DNA of 64,000 nt from Paracoccus sulfuroxidans. GTDB taxonomy: Bacteria; Pseudomonadota; Alphaproteobacteria; Rhodobacterales; Rhodobacteraceae. The position numbers and the translations under genes were made by a program. Shown here piece after piece: positions 24,183 through 34,220 of the stretch; within the stretch, counting starts at the first letter, position 1; each line of letters opens with the position of its first letter. The notes under the pieces are model-generated. The model was given only the letters and a program-made list of their open reading frames with translations. It was not told the origin of the DNA and made no database searches. The stretch covers positions 1 through 64,000 of the forward strand of contig NZ_VLKU01000004.1 of NCBI RefSeq assembly GCF_007830335.1, read 5' to 3'.

Positions 24183-26470
24183 TGCCCGACCTGCTGATCG
24201 AACTCTTTTCGGAAGAAATCCCGGCCCGCATGCAGGGCCGCGCGCGCGAGGATCTGAAGAAACTCGTGACCGACGGTCTGGTCGAGGCTGGCCTGACCTA
24301 TGCGTCCGCTGGCGCCTTCTCGACTCCCCGCCGCCTGACGCTGACCGTCGAAGGGCTGTCCGCCGAAAGCCCGACCACGCGTGAGGAACGCAAGGGCCCC
24401 CGCACCGACGCGCCCGAGGCCGCGCTGGAAGGCTTCCTGCGCTCGACTGGCCTGACCAAGGACCAGCTGGAAGCGCGCGACGACAAGAAGGGCCAGGTCT
24501 GGTTCGCCACGATCACCAAAGCAGGCCGCCCGGCGGCCGAGATCGTCACCGAAGTCCTTGAAGCCACGATCCGCAACTTCCCCTGGCCGAAATCCATGCG
24601 CTGGGGCGCGGGCAGCTTGCGTTGGGTCCGCCCGCTGCACTCGATTCTCTGCATCCTCACCGATGAGGCGGGCGCGCAAACCGTCCCCCTGACGGTCGAG
24701 GGCATCGCGTCTGGCGACAGCACGCGCGGCCACCGCTTCATGGCCCCCGACGCCTTCACCGTCACCAGCTTCGATGACTACGCCGCCAAACTGCGCCGCG
24801 CCAAGGTCATGCTTGACAGCGCCGAACGGGAAGCCGCGATCTGGCAAGAGGCGCAGAATCTCGCCTTCGCCCGCGGCTGGGAGATCGTCGAGGACAAGGG
24901 CCTGCTGACCGAAGTCGCGGGCCTTGTCGAATGGCCCGTCCCCCTGATGGGCGCGATCGAGGACCGCTTCCTGACTCTTCCGCCCGAGGTGTTGCAAACC
25001 TCGATGAAGGAGCATCAGAAATTCTTCTCGGCCCGGAACCCGAAAACCGGCCGGATCGAGGGCTTCGTCACCGTCGCCAATATCGAGACCCCCGACAATG
25101 GCGAGACCATCCTGCACGGCAACCAGAAGGTGCTGGCCGCCCGTCTCTCGGACGCGGCCTTCTTCTGGGATCTGGACCTGCGCGAAGCGAAATCGGGCAT
25201 GGCGGATTGGGCCGAGGGCCTGAAATCCGTGACCTTCCAAAGCAAACTGGGCTCTCAGGCCGACCGCATCGCCCGCATCGCGGCGCTCGCGCGAGAGATC
25301 GCGCCGCTGGTCGGCGCAAACCCGGATCAGGCCGAGGAAGCCGCCAAGATCGCCAAACTCGACCTGCGCTCGGCCATGGTCGGCGAGTTCCCCGAGCTGC
25401 AAGGCACGATGGGCCGTTACTATGCGCTGGAGGCCGGCAAGGACGCCGCTGTCGCCGATGCGGCGAGGGACCACTATTCGCCGCTGGGTCCCTCGGATGA
25501 CGTGCCCTCGGCTCCGATTTCGGTGGCTGTCGCGCTGGCGGATAAGCTGGATACGCTGACCGGCTTCTGGGCGATTGACGAGAAGCCGACTGGTTCGAAA
25601 GACCCGTTTGCGCTGCGTCGCGCGGCACTGGGGGTTATTCGGTTGGTGCTGGGGAGTGGGGTGCGGGTGAACCTCCTGCAGCAGTTTAAGCTCTCAACGG
25701 GGCAACACGTTTTGAAGGCATTGGAGCGCTTCGGCATTGATGCGCTCTCCCAAGAAGAACGTCAGAGGCTTCTCGCAGCATTTGGCGACTCTGAACAAAC
25801 TATGAAAGTTTTGCGCGAAATCTCTGCCAGCCGAGACACCACCAGTGAGGCTATCGATGCGACGGAGGCCATAAGTGCTTTGCTCGATGCGGCTTCCGAC
25901 GTGAATACTCGTTTTATTGGGCTAACGAAGGTTGGCGTCTCAGAAGCCGACCTCCTCTCCTTCTTCCACGACCGCCTGAAAGTCTTCCTGAAAGACCAGG
26001 GCATCCGCCACGACATCATCGACGCCGTCATCGCTATGCCCGGCAATGACGACCTCGTGCTTCTTGTGAACCGCGCCACCGCCCTCTCGGATGTGCTGAA
26101 AACCGAAAACGGCACCAACCTCCTGCAGGGCCTCAAGCGTGCTGCGAACATCCTCGCGCAGGCCGAGGAAAAGGACGGCGTCGAATACAGCTTCGGTGCC
26201 GACCCGAAATTCGCCGAGACCGATCAGGAACGCGCCCTCTTCGCGGCCCTCGCTACCGCCGAACCCGCCATCAAGGCGGCAGTCAAGGCCGAGGATTTCC
26301 CGGCCGCCATGTCGGCCATCGCGGCGCTGCGCGCACCCATCGACGCCTTCTTCGATGCGGTCCAGATCAACACCGATCACCAGATCGTCCGCCGCAACCG
26401 GCTGAACCTTCTGTCTCAGATCCGCGCAGCCGGGGCGCTCATCGCCGATTTCAGCAAGATCGAGGGCTGA
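24182..26470 (+). CDS. glyS: Glycine-tRNA ligase beta subunit
   Basis: The 762-residue protein is the beta chain of glycyl-tRNA synthetase and recognises tRNA-Gly. It starts [17 protein letters not shown], typical of GlyS, and has the later block FFHDRLKVFLKDQGIRHDII and the C-terminal anticodon-binding helices. The E. coli protein is about 690 residues; the excess here is mostly in residues about 500-590. That stretch (25,680-25,945) has markedly lower GC and different codon use (TTT, CTT, AAA, ATT) from the rest of the gene, while the frame stays intact. A terminator follows at 26,509. Confidence 0.93.
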   Translation: MPDLLIELFSEEIPARMQGRAREDLKKLVTDGLVEAGLTYASAGAFSTPRRLTLTVEGLSAESPTTREERKGPRTDAPEAALEGFLRSTGLTKDQLEARDDKKGQVWFATITKAGRPAAEIVTEVLEATIRNFPWPKSMRWGAGSLRWVRPLHSILCILTDEAGAQTVPLTVEGIASGDSTRGHRFMAPDAFTVTSFDDYAAKLRRAKVMLDSAEREAAIWQEAQNLAFARGWEIVEDKGLLTEVAGLVEWPVPLMGAIEDRFLTLPPEVLQTSMKEHQKFFSARNPKTGRIEGFVTVANIETPDNGETILHGNQKVLAARLSDAAFFWDLDLREAKSGMADWAEGLKSVTFQSKLGSQADRIARIAALAREIAPLVGANPDQAEEAAKIAKLDLRSAMVGEFPELQGTMGRYYALEAGKDAAVADAARDHYSPLGPSDDVPSAPISVAVALADKLDTLTGFWAIDEKPTGSKDPFALRRAALGVIRLVLGSGVRVNLLQQFKLSTGQHVLKALERFGIDALSQEERQRLLAAFGDSEQTMKVLREISASRDTTSEAIDATEAISALLDAASDVNTRFIGLTKVGVSEADLLSFFHDRLKVFLKDQGIRHDIIDAVIAMPGNDDLVLLVNRATALSDVLKTENGTNLLQGLKRAANILAQAEEKDGVEYSFGADPKFAETDQERALFAALATAEPAIKAAVKAEDFPAAMSAIAALRAPIDAFFDAVQINTDHQIVRRNRLNLLSQIRAAGALIADFSKIEG

Positions 26471-26508
26471 ACCGCCCTTCTCTGTTGCGAAAGTACCCGC
26501 GGGGGTCA

Positions 26509-26530
26509 GGGGGCGGCAGCCCCCTTTCTT
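26509..26530 (+). terminator. Terminator after glyS
   Basis: GGGGGC (26509-26514) pairs with GCCCCC (26519-26524) around a 4-base loop, followed by TTTCTT. It separates the glyQS operon from the dikinase-like gene. Confidence 0.7.
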
Positions 26531-26572
26531 CACCCTTGCCGCAACGCGGCATCCGTGTCAGTTTCGTTACAA

Positions 26573-29131
26573 ATGAGCTTGCTGATCGACCCTTCCTCCA
26601 TCGTCGAAATCACTCCCTCGGCGGGGGTCGATGCGGCACGCCACGGCTGGCGGGCGAAATGCCTGCAACGCCTGGTGCGGATGGGCCTTCCTGTCCCGCA
26701 CAGCTACGCCTTCAGCAGCGATGCCGTCCGGGCGATTGCGGGTGGCGCGACGCTCGATTCCGACCAGCTTGCGACCCTTTTCGGTCCCGGCGGGCTGGTC
26801 AGCGTCCGACCCTCGGCGGTCGATCCCGCCTGGGGCGGGCCGGGCACGATGCTGAACGTCGGCATCAATGACGAACGCCATGCCGAGCTGGTGGTGACCC
26901 ACGGGCAGGACGCGGCGGACGCGCTCTATCTGGGCTTCGTACAGTCCTTTGCCATCCACGTGGCCCGGCTCGACCCGGACATGTTCTCGGACAGCGAGGC
27001 CGGGCTTCAGGCCACCTTGCGCGCCTATCAGGACGAAACCGACGACGAATTCCCGCAGGACCCGGGCCGCCAGCTGGCCGAGGTGCTGCGCAGCATGGCG
27101 CGCGCCTGGGACGGCCCGACCGCACGCCTTCTGCGGCAGGCTAAGGGCGCGCCCGCGCAGGCCCCGCTGGGGCTGGTCGTTCAGGACATGGCGCTGGCCA
27201 TCGGCCCCGGCGTCACCGGCTCGGGCACGATCCAGTTCATCGATCAGGTCACCGGCCTGCCGCGCCTGACCGGGCGCTTCCGCGAACAAGAGCAGGGCCG
27301 TTCGCGCGGCCACGGCGCGGCGACGCTTTATCTGACACGCGACCCGCGCGGCCTCTCGCTCGAGGAAGCCGCGCCCGAGGTCTTTGCCGAACTGGTCCGC
27401 TTCGGCGTGGCCGCGCGCGAACGCCTGCGCGAGGAAATGCAGATCGAATTCGTCGTCGCGGATGGCGAGCTGTCCATCATCGACGCGACGCGGGTGACAC
27501 GCTCGTCCCGTGCCAGCGTGCGCATCGCTGTGGCGCTGGCCCGCGACGGCATCATCCCGCCGCAAGAGGCGGTGATGCGGGTCGAACCCCGCGCCATGTC
27601 GGATCTTCTGCACCAGCAGATCGACCCGCGCGCCCCGCGCGACATTCTGGCCCGCGGCATCAACGCCAGCCCCGGCGCGGCCACCGGCCGCATCGTCTTC
27701 ACCGCCGCCGCCGCACAGGCGGCCGAGGCGCGGGGTGAGCGCTGCGTCCTTGCCCGCCGCGAAACCGTCCCCGAGGATGTGCGCGGCATGCATGCCTCGG
27801 TCGCCGTCCTGACCGTGGGCGGCGGCATGACCAGCCATGCGGCGGTGATCGCGCGCGGCATCGGCCTGCCCTGCATCGTCGGCGCCAGCGGCATCGCCAT
27901 CGACACGCGCGCGCGCACGCTCCGCGCCGGCGGGCGGATCTTCCACGAGGGCGAGGAAATCACCATCGACGGCACCTCGGGCGAGGTGCTGGCGGGCGCG
28001 GCGGAAATGCTGGAACCGGCGCTTGATGACAGTTTCGACCAGCTTCTCAGCTGGGCGGGGGAGTTCTGCCGCATCGGCGTGCGCGCCAATGCCGACAGCC
28101 CCGAGGACGCGCAGACCGCGCTGCGTTTCCACGCGCAGGGCATCGGCCTCTGCCGGACCGAGCATATGTTCTTCGACGAAACGCGCCTGCCTGCCATGCG
28201 CGAGATGATCTTCGCCGACACGCCCGAGGATCGCCGCTTGTCGCTGGAACGCTTGCTGCCGATGCAGCGGAGCGACTTCTTGGCGCTCTTCGGGATTATG
28301 GCGGGAATGCCCGTCACCATCCGCCTCTTCGACCCGCCGCTGCACGAATTCTTGCCGCATGACCGCGAAGGCATGCGCGAACTGGCCGAATCGCTGGACC
28401 TGCCGCTGTCGGACGTCACCCGCCGCGTCGAGGAGCTGCGCGAGTTCAACCCGATGCTGGGCATGCGTGGCGTGCGGCTGGGGATCACCGTCCCCGAGAT
28501 CTATGACATGCAGGCCCGCGCCATTTTCGAGGCCGCGGTCGAGGCCAGCCGCGACGGCGCGCAGATCGTGCCGGAAATCATGATCCCGCTGGTCAGCGCC
28601 CGCCGCGAGGTTGAGCTGGTCAAGGCCCGCATCGAAACCGTCGCCGCCAAGGTCCGCAACGAAATGCGCACCGATTTCACCTATCGGCTGGGCGTGATGG
28701 TGGAAACGCCGCGCGCCGCGCTGAGGGCCGGGGATCTGGCCGAACAGGTCTCGTTCCTGTCCTTCGGCACCAATGACCTGACGCAGATGACCTATGGCCT
28801 GTCGCGCGACGACGCCGGACGCTTCATGAGCGATTATGTCGGGCAGGGCGTCTATGAGGACGACCCCTTCCACATCCTCGATCAGGACGGGGTGGGGGAA
28901 CTGGTGGCCATCGGCACCGAACGGGGCCGGATCGCCAATCCCGACATCACGATTTCCTTCTGCGGCGAACATGGCGGCAACCCCGAATCCATCGCCTTCT
29001 GCCTGCGCGCAGGTGTCAGCTATGTCTCTTGCTCGCCCTATCGGGTGCCGGTCGCGCGCCTTGCTGCGGCGCAGGAATCGATTCTGGAGATGCATCGAGA
29101 GCGTCAGAATCACCCGGTCACGAAGTCTTAA
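26573..29131 (+). CDS. Pyruvate phosphate dikinase-like protein
   Basis: The 852-residue product is built like pyruvate phosphate dikinase and PEP synthase: an N-terminal ATP-grasp-like nucleotide domain (residues 1-330), a swivelling phosphohistidine domain with VGGGMTSHAAVIARGIG near residue 420 (the His is phosphorylated), and a C-terminal PEP/pyruvate barrel with LSFGTNDLTQMTYGLSRDD and SFCGEHGGNP near residue 800. It would interconvert pyruvate and PEP. The N-terminal domain is divergent from classical PPDK, so exact substrate specificity is uncertain. ATG at 26573 is used; an earlier in-frame GTG at 26555 is possible. Position behind glyS is conserved in related bacteria. Confidence 0.8.
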   Translation: MSLLIDPSSIVEITPSAGVDAARHGWRAKCLQRLVRMGLPVPHSYAFSSDAVRAIAGGATLDSDQLATLFGPGGLVSVRPSAVDPAWGGPGTMLNVGINDERHAELVVTHGQDAADALYLGFVQSFAIHVARLDPDMFSDSEAGLQATLRAYQDETDDEFPQDPGRQLAEVLRSMARAWDGPTARLLRQAKGAPAQAPLGLVVQDMALAIGPGVTGSGTIQFIDQVTGLPRLTGRFREQEQGRSRGHGAATLYLTRDPRGLSLEEAAPEVFAELVRFGVAARERLREEMQIEFVVADGELSIIDATRVTRSSRASVRIAVALARDGIIPPQEAVMRVEPRAMSDLLHQQIDPRAPRDILARGINASPGAATGRIVFTAAAAQAAEARGERCVLARRETVPEDVRGMHASVAVLTVGGGMTSHAAVIARGIGLPCIVGASGIAIDTRARTLRAGGRIFHEGEEITIDGTSGEVLAGAAEMLEPALDDSFDQLLSWAGEFCRIGVRANADSPEDAQTALRFHAQGIGLCRTEHMFFDETRLPAMREMIFADTPEDRRLSLERLLPMQRSDFLALFGIMAGMPVTIRLFDPPLHEFLPHDREGMRELAESLDLPLSDVTRRVEELREFNPMLGMRGVRLGITVPEIYDMQARAIFEAAVEASRDGAQIVPEIMIPLVSARREVELVKARIETVAAKVRNEMRTDFTYRLGVMVETPRAALRAGDLAEQVSFLSFGTNDLTQMTYGLSRDDAGRFMSDYVGQGVYEDDPFHILDQDGVGELVAIGTERGRIANPDITISFCGEHGGNPESIAFCLRAGVSYVSCSPYRVPVARLAAAQESILEMHRERQNHPVTKS

Positions 29132-29347
29132 GACCTTCGGAAATCAGCCGCCTTTCGCCATTTACCTAAAATGAACTAGGCGGTTTTATGCCGCTTTGGG
29201 GGCAGTTCCGGGGTTTTCGGGCACCTCACATACCTGTGGGCTAGCGCCCGTGGCGGGTTATCCGGTTCTTGGACGACAGCTTTACGCCCGGTTGTCGGGT
29301 GTTCGATCCGAAAACCGGGTGCATCCCGCAACGCGAACTGGAACATC

Positions 29348-29917
29348 ATGTCTGATAGCCGATTGTGGCTGACGCGCCTCTCGTTATGCATCGCCGTCGC
29401 CTTCTCATCTTTCGCAGCCACCTCGGCACACGCCAATAACGCGAAAACCACGACCCCGCAGGTCCAGCAGGTCTCGTTCCGCGTCACCAGCCCCGACACC
29501 GGCCGCCAGACCGTGGCCACGGTCAGCAAGCAGGATCTGGAGTGCCTTGCAGAGGCGCTGTACTTCGAGGCCCGGGGCGAAGGCACCCAAGGCCAGCGCG
29601 CCGTCGCCGAAGTCATCCTGAACCGCGTCGATCATCCGCGTTTCCCCAAGACCGTCTGCGGCGTTGTCAACCAGCGCGGCCAGTTCAGCTACAAAGGGCG
29701 CGTTTCGCCCCGCATCCACGAATCCGGTGCCTATGCCCGGGTCAAGAACGTCGCCATCGCGGCTCTGTCGGGCTCTGCGCCCCGGACGCTGACCAATGGT
29801 GCGACCTATTTCCATACTGGCGCTGTCCGTCCGTCCTGGTCGCGCCGTTTCGAGCGGACCACCCGCATCGGCGCCCATATCTTCTATCGCTCCGATCGCC
29901 GTCTGGCCTCGAACTGA
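29348..29917 (+). CDS. Secreted cell-wall hydrolase, SleB-like
   Basis: The 189-residue protein has a signal peptide (residues about 1-29) and a SleB-type domain: CLAEALYFEARGEGTQGQRA (residues about 67-86, Glu in FEARGE likely catalytic), then AEVILNRVDHPRFPKTVCG, and a later YFHTG. SleB enzymes are lytic transglycosylases acting on peptidoglycan; in non-sporulating alphaproteobacteria they are general cell-wall remodelling enzymes. It stands alone, with 216 bases before it and a terminator after it. Confidence 0.82.
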   Translation: MSDSRLWLTRLSLCIAVAFSSFAATSAHANNAKTTTPQVQQVSFRVTSPDTGRQTVATVSKQDLECLAEALYFEARGEGTQGQRAVAEVILNRVDHPRFPKTVCGVVNQRGQFSYKGRVSPRIHESGAYARVKNVAIAALSGSAPRTLTNGATYFHTGAVRPSWSRRFERTTRIGAHIFYRSDRRLASN

Positions 29918-29942
29918 TTTTCCTGCAATATGCCCCAATGAA

Positions 29943-29974
29943 CCTCGCCAACCTTATGGCGAGGTCGTTTGTTT
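29943..29974 (+). terminator. Terminator after the SleB-like gene
   Basis: CCTCGCCA (29943-29950) pairs perfectly with TGGCGAGG (29957-29964) around a 6-base loop, followed by TCGTTTGTTT. It lies just before the folB gene. Confidence 0.7.
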
Positions 29975-29990
29975 GGGAGATCTCGGCGCG

Positions 29991-30773
29991 ATGGAACAGC
30001 CCGACCAGATACATTTGCGCGACTACATCGTCTCGACCGAGATCGGGGCCTTTCAGACCGAACGCGGCAATGAACAGCGGCTGCGCTTCAACCTGACGGT
30101 CGATCTGGCCCAGCATGTGGTGGGTGTGAATGATGAGGTCGACCGTATCCTCAGCTATGACATCCTGACCGGCGCGGTGGCCATCGGCCTTGCCGACCAG
30201 CGCTATGACCTGCTGGAGACGCTGGCCGAAAAGATCTCGGCGCAGGTTCTGGCGCATCCGCGCGCCGCGCAGGTGACCGTCACCGTCGAAAAGCTGGACC
30301 GCATCCCCGGGGCCTTGGGCGTGACGCTGGTGCGCCGCTCGGCCCGGGTCGAGGCCGATCCGACCGAGGCGCCGGTTTCGGTCATGTTCCACAAGACCGA
30401 GGTGGCCTTGCCGCAGGGCGGGCTGGTCATCGTGCCCGATGCGCCGCATCTGCCGCTGCCGCAGGGCGGCAACCAGCGCGAGGTCGAGCTTCTGGCGCTG
30501 GATCAGGCCGCCTGGGCGCTGGCCGGGCATCTGGGCCTGACCATCGCCGACACGCGCACCGAAATCGACTGGGCTGCGACTGAACGCCGCGCGGTCGTCT
30601 GGGCCCCCTCGCGCATGGTGCGCGACGTGGCGGGCCTGCCGCCCGAGCCGCATGCGCTGGCCTTCTGGCTGGCCGATCGGCTGGGGGCCGAGAGGCTCTA
30701 CTGGGCGCTGCCCGCCGGTGAGACGCCCCCGCCCGCACCCGAAGGTTTCACCATTCCGGTGCAGCAAAAATGA
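29991..30773 (+). CDS. folB: Dihydroneopterin aldolase with C-terminal extension
   Basis: The first ~120 residues of this 260-residue product match FolB: IHLRDYIVSTEIGAFQTERG, a central DLAQHVVGVNDEVDRILSYD, LLETLAEKISAQVL and then EKLDRIPGALGVTLVRR. FolB converts 7,8-dihydroneopterin to 6-hydroxymethyl-dihydropterin in folate synthesis. The remaining 140 residues are unrelated to the usual short FolB and have no motif I can name; extensions of this kind occur in relatives. The start ATG at 29991 is preceded by GGGAGA. The stop overlaps the start of folP by four bases. Confidence 0.82.
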   Translation: MEQPDQIHLRDYIVSTEIGAFQTERGNEQRLRFNLTVDLAQHVVGVNDEVDRILSYDILTGAVAIGLADQRYDLLETLAEKISAQVLAHPRAAQVTVTVEKLDRIPGALGVTLVRRSARVEADPTEAPVSVMFHKTEVALPQGGLVIVPDAPHLPLPQGGNQREVELLALDQAAWALAGHLGLTIADTRTEIDWAATERRAVVWAPSRMVRDVAGLPPEPHALAFWLADRLGAERLYWALPAGETPPPAPEGFTIPVQQK

Positions 30774-31750
30774 GCGAGGGCGGTGCCTATTACCGACCCA
30801 TCCCCGATGAATATGGCCGCTGGACGCTGGCGGGCGGCTGGGTGCGTTTTTCCCGGTTCGAGATCCTGCGCCGTGGCCTGCCGCCCGAACTGACCGATTG
30901 CGCCCCGAATGAGGTGATGGTCCGGCTGACGCAGGAACGCCCGCCCGTGCTGGGCCTCTCGATGGACCAGCCCCGGCTGATGGGCATCGTGAACGCGACG
31001 CCCGACAGTTTCTCGGACGGCGGCACCTATGATCACCGCGATCATGCCCGCCAACTGGTCGCCGACGGGGCCGAGATCGTCGATATCGGCGGCGAATCCA
31101 CCCGCCCCGGCGCGCTGGAGGTTCCAGCCAGCGAAGAGGCCGCCCGTGTCCTTCCCGCCATCGAGGCGGTCCGTGGCACCGCCGCCATCTCGGTCGATAC
31201 GCGCAAGGCCGATGTCGCCCGTGCGGCGGTCGCGGCGGGGGCGGGGATGGTCAACGATGTCTCGGGCCTTGATTTCGACCCGGCGATGGCCGCGACCGTG
31301 GCCCAGACCGGGGCCGAGCTTTGCATCATGCACGCGCAAGGCCTGCCCGAGACGATGCAGCACGACCCGCGCTACGGCGATGTGGTTCTGGACGTCTATG
31401 ATGCGCTCTCCACTCGCATTGCGCGGGCCGAGGCGGCGGGCATTCCCCGGCACCGCATCGTGATCGATCCGGGCATTGGTTTTGGCAAGACGCAAGAGCA
31501 TAATCTGGCGATCATGCGGCGGATATCGCTGTATCATGCGCTTGGCTGTCCGGTCCTTCTGGGGATCTCGCGCAAGCGGTTCATCGGGGTGATCGGACAG
31601 GCCGAACATCCTGCGGACCGCGCGCCCGGAACTCTTGCGCTGACGCTTGCGGCTATCGCGCAGGGGGTTCAGATTCACCGCGTCCATGACGTGGCAATAA
31701 TAAGGCAGGGCCTGCACCTGTGGCAGGCCGCAATGCGGAGCGAGACATGA
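30770..31750 (+). CDS. folP: Dihydropteroate synthase
   Basis: The 326-residue protein joins hydroxymethyl-dihydropterin pyrophosphate with p-aminobenzoate. Hallmarks are [15 protein letters not shown] (residues about 71-85), [13 protein letters not shown] (near 103) and the later [12 protein letters not shown]. The ~60-residue N-terminal extension before the core is unusual compared with compact FolP. It follows folB with a four-base overlap and overlaps glmM by four bases, so the three genes form one translationally coupled operon. Confidence 0.92.
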   Translation: MSEGGAYYRPIPDEYGRWTLAGGWVRFSRFEILRRGLPPELTDCAPNEVMVRLTQERPPVLGLSMDQPRLMGIVNATPDSFSDGGTYDHRDHARQLVADGAEIVDIGGESTRPGALEVPASEEAARVLPAIEAVRGTAAISVDTRKADVARAAVAAGAGMVNDVSGLDFDPAMAATVAQTGAELCIMHAQGLPETMQHDPRYGDVVLDVYDALSTRIARAEAAGIPRHRIVIDPGIGFGKTQEHNLAIMRRISLYHALGCPVLLGISRKRFIGVIGQAEHPADRAPGTLALTLAAIAQGVQIHRVHDVAIIRQGLHLWQAAMRSET

Positions 31751-33093
31751 GCAGAAAACTTTTCGGGACCGATGGCGTCCGGGGCCGCGCGAACTCACAT
31801 CCGATGACCGCCGAAATGGCGCTGCGCCTTGGCGCGGCGGCCGGGCGCTATTTTCGCCGGGGCAGCGAGAACCAGCACCGCGTCGTGATCGGCAAGGACA
31901 CGCGGCTGTCGGGCTATATGCTGGAAAACGCGCTGACGGCGGGGCTGACCAGCACGGGCATGAATGTCCTGCTGCTGGGGCCGGTGCCGACGCCTGCGGT
32001 GGGGTATCTCACGCGCTCGATGCGTGCGGATGTTGGCATCATGATCTCGGCCAGCCACAATCCGGCGCATGACAATGGCATCAAGTTCTTCGGCCCCGAC
32101 GGCTTCAAGCTGTCCGATGAGGCCGAGGCGGAAATCGAATCCATCGTCGCTGCCGAAATCGCCCCGGCGCAGCCGCAGAACATCGGGCGCGCCAAGCGCA
32201 TCGATGACGGGCGCGGGCGCTATGTCGAATATGCCAAGACCACCTTCCCGGCGGGCAAGCGTCTGGACGGGCTGAAGGTCGTGGTCGATTGCGCCAATGG
32301 GGCCGCCTACCGCGCAGCACCCGACGTGCTGTGGGAACTGGGGGCCGAGGTCATTCCGCTGGGCGTCGACCCAAATGGCTTCAACATCAACGACGGCGTC
32401 GGCTCGACCCACCCCGAGGCCTGCGCGCGGGCCGTGCGCGAACATGGCGCGCATGTAGGCATCAGCCTTGATGGCGACGCCGACCGCGTGATGATCATCG
32501 ACGAAAACGGCCGCGTCGCGGATGGCGACCAGATCATGGCGCTGCTGGCGGGCCGCTGGGCGGACGAGGGGCGGCTGCAGGGCGGCGCGCTGGTCGCCAC
32601 CGTGATGTCGAACCTGGGGCTTGAGCGATTCTTGCAGCAGCGCGGGTTGCGGCTGGAGCGCACGGCCGTCGGCGACCGCTATGTGGTCGAACGCATGCGC
32701 GCCAATGGCTTCAACCTGGGCGGCGAGCAGTCGGGCCATATCGTGATGACCGATTATGCGACGACCGGCGACGGGCTGATCGCCAGCCTGCAGTTTCTGG
32801 CCGCGATGACCGACAGCGGGCGCTCGGCCTCGGAACTGGTGTCGCAGTTCCAGCCGGTGCCGCAGATGCTGAAGAATGTCCGCTATCAGGCGGGGGGCGA
32901 TCCGCTGGCGCAGGACAGCGTCAAGGCCGAGATCGCACGGGCCGAGGCGCGGCTGCAAAGCTCGGGCCGGGTGCTGATCCGCAAATCAGGGACCGAGCCG
33001 CTGATCCGCGTCATGGCCGAGGCCGAGGATGAGGCGGTGCTACGTGAGGTCGTCGACGGAATCGTCGCGGCGGTGGAAAAGGCGGCGGCCTAG
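31747..33093 (+). CDS. glmM: Phosphoglucosamine mutase
   Basis: The 448-residue enzyme converts glucosamine-6-phosphate to glucosamine-1-phosphate for UDP-GlcNAc synthesis. Features are the N-terminal [12 protein letters not shown], the phosphoserine loop [17 protein letters not shown] (near residue 100), the metal-binding DGDADRVMI (near 240) and the sugar-binding GGEQSGHIV (near 325). The C-terminal phosphate-binding [12 protein letters not shown] is also present. The length is that of the usual GlmM (about 445). Overlapping the folP stop suggests coupled translation. Confidence 0.95.
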   Translation: MSRKLFGTDGVRGRANSHPMTAEMALRLGAAAGRYFRRGSENQHRVVIGKDTRLSGYMLENALTAGLTSTGMNVLLLGPVPTPAVGYLTRSMRADVGIMISASHNPAHDNGIKFFGPDGFKLSDEAEAEIESIVAAEIAPAQPQNIGRAKRIDDGRGRYVEYAKTTFPAGKRLDGLKVVVDCANGAAYRAAPDVLWELGAEVIPLGVDPNGFNINDGVGSTHPEACARAVREHGAHVGISLDGDADRVMIIDENGRVADGDQIMALLAGRWADEGRLQGGALVATVMSNLGLERFLQQRGLRLERTAVGDRYVVERMRANGFNLGGEQSGHIVMTDYATTGDGLIASLQFLAAMTDSGRSASELVSQFQPVPQMLKNVRYQAGGDPLAQDSVKAEIARAEARLQSSGRVLIRKSGTEPLIRVMAEAEDEAVLREVVDGIVAAVEKAAA

Positions 33094-34220
33094 GCGCGCA
33101 TCAGCGTCGGGTCGAAGTCGTAAAGCCAGCTGAACCGCTCGATCAGGCGCGTCGGCGCCAGTTTCGACACCGCGCGCAGCCCGGCATGGGCGACCGCGCG
33201 GGTCGGGCCGCGCAGGTGATAGTTGCGGGCGTTGGCATTGGCGGCCTCGACGATGCGCTGGCAGCGCTCCTGACGCAGCGACTGATAGCGGGACAGCGCC
33301 TGTGCCTGATCCGGTGTCTCATCAAGGCAGGCGGCCAGCACCCAGGCGTCCTCGATGGCCATGACCGCGCCCTGCGCCAGAAAAGGCAGGGTGGGATGCG
33401 CAGCATCGCCCAGAATGACGCGCCGCCCGTCCTGCCAATGCTGCGCGACGGGGTGGCGGAACAGCCCCCAGACCGAGACCTCATCGATCTGCGACAGCCA
33501 GCCCGAGACCGGGCCGCCAAAACGGGCGAAGGCCGCGCGCAGTTCCGCCGGGTCGCCGGGCTGGCTCCAGCCCTCGTCCAGCCAGTCGGGGCGTTCGACC
33601 ACGGCGACGATATTGCGCAGCCCGTTCTTCAGCGGATAGCTGACCAGATGCCGCCCCGGCCCCATGAAGACCTGCGGCACAGCAGCCGAGTCATCGTCGG
33701 AAATCAGCGCGCGCCACGCCGTCTGGCCGGTGAAAAAGGGCGTCTCGGGCCCGTTCAGCACCGGGCGCAACACGCTTTTCACCCCATCCGCGCCGATCAG
33801 CAGCCCATCCGCGACGGATTCGGGCGTAGCGTCCTGCCCCAGCAGGACCTGCACCCCGGCGGCCCGCGCGGCCTCGGCCAGCACGTCGATCAGCCGGGCG
33901 CGATGGGTCAGATAGAAGCGATCTTCGGGCCGATGCCGCGCCATATGCAGATGCGAGACAAGCCGGCCCGCGGAATCGCGCAGCACCACCCCGGTCGAGC
34001 GCAATGAGACCGCATCCAGCGCCGCGCCAAGGCCAAGCGCCTCGAACACCCGCACCGCATTGGGCGAGATCTGCAGGCCCGCGCCAACCTCGGTCAGGGC
34101 GGGCGCGCGCTCAAGCACGGTGACCTCGGCGCCGCGCTGCGCCAGCGCGCAGGCGACGGTCAGCCCGGCGATGCCCGCGCCGATGACCGTGACGGGCCGT
34201 TGTCGGACGGCCCCGCTCAG
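33090..34220 (-). CDS. FAD-dependent monooxygenase, probable CTG start
   Basis: The product is a flavin monooxygenase of the salicylate/3-hydroxybenzoate hydroxylase type. Starting from the CTG at 34218-34220 it has 376 residues with a complete Rossmann motif, [17 protein letters not shown] (residues 10-26), then [20 protein letters not shown] and [18 protein letters not shown]. The only canonical start in the frame (GTG at 34116-34118) would remove the GxGxxG motif. The CTG overlaps the TGA stop of the upstream gene by two bases, the typical arrangement of coupled starts. The aromatic substrate is unknown. It is convergent with glmM, sharing four bases. Confidence 0.8.
   Translation of the reverse strand: MSGAVRQRPVTVIGAGIAGLTVACALAQRGAEVTVLERAPALTEVGAGLQISPNAVRVFEALGLGAALDAVSLRSTGVVLRDSAGRLVSHLHMARHRPEDRFYLTHRARLIDVLAEAARAAGVQVLLGQDATPESVADGLLIGADGVKSVLRPVLNGPETPFFTGQTAWRALISDDDSAAVPQVFMGPGRHLVSYPLKNGLRNIVAVVERPDWLDEGWSQPGDPAELRAAFARFGGPVSGWLSQIDEVSVWGLFRHPVAQHWQDGRRVILGDAAHPTLPFLAQGAVMAIEDAWVLAACLDETPDQAQALSRYQSLRQERCQRIVEAANANARNYHLRGPTRAVAHAGLRAVSKLAPTRLIERFSWLYDFDPTLMRA

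Noticed and set aside
26567..29113. 848-codon open frame on the minus strand opposite the dikinase-like gene
   Set aside because: Shadow frame from high GC at third codon positions; composition unlike a real protein and no start signals.
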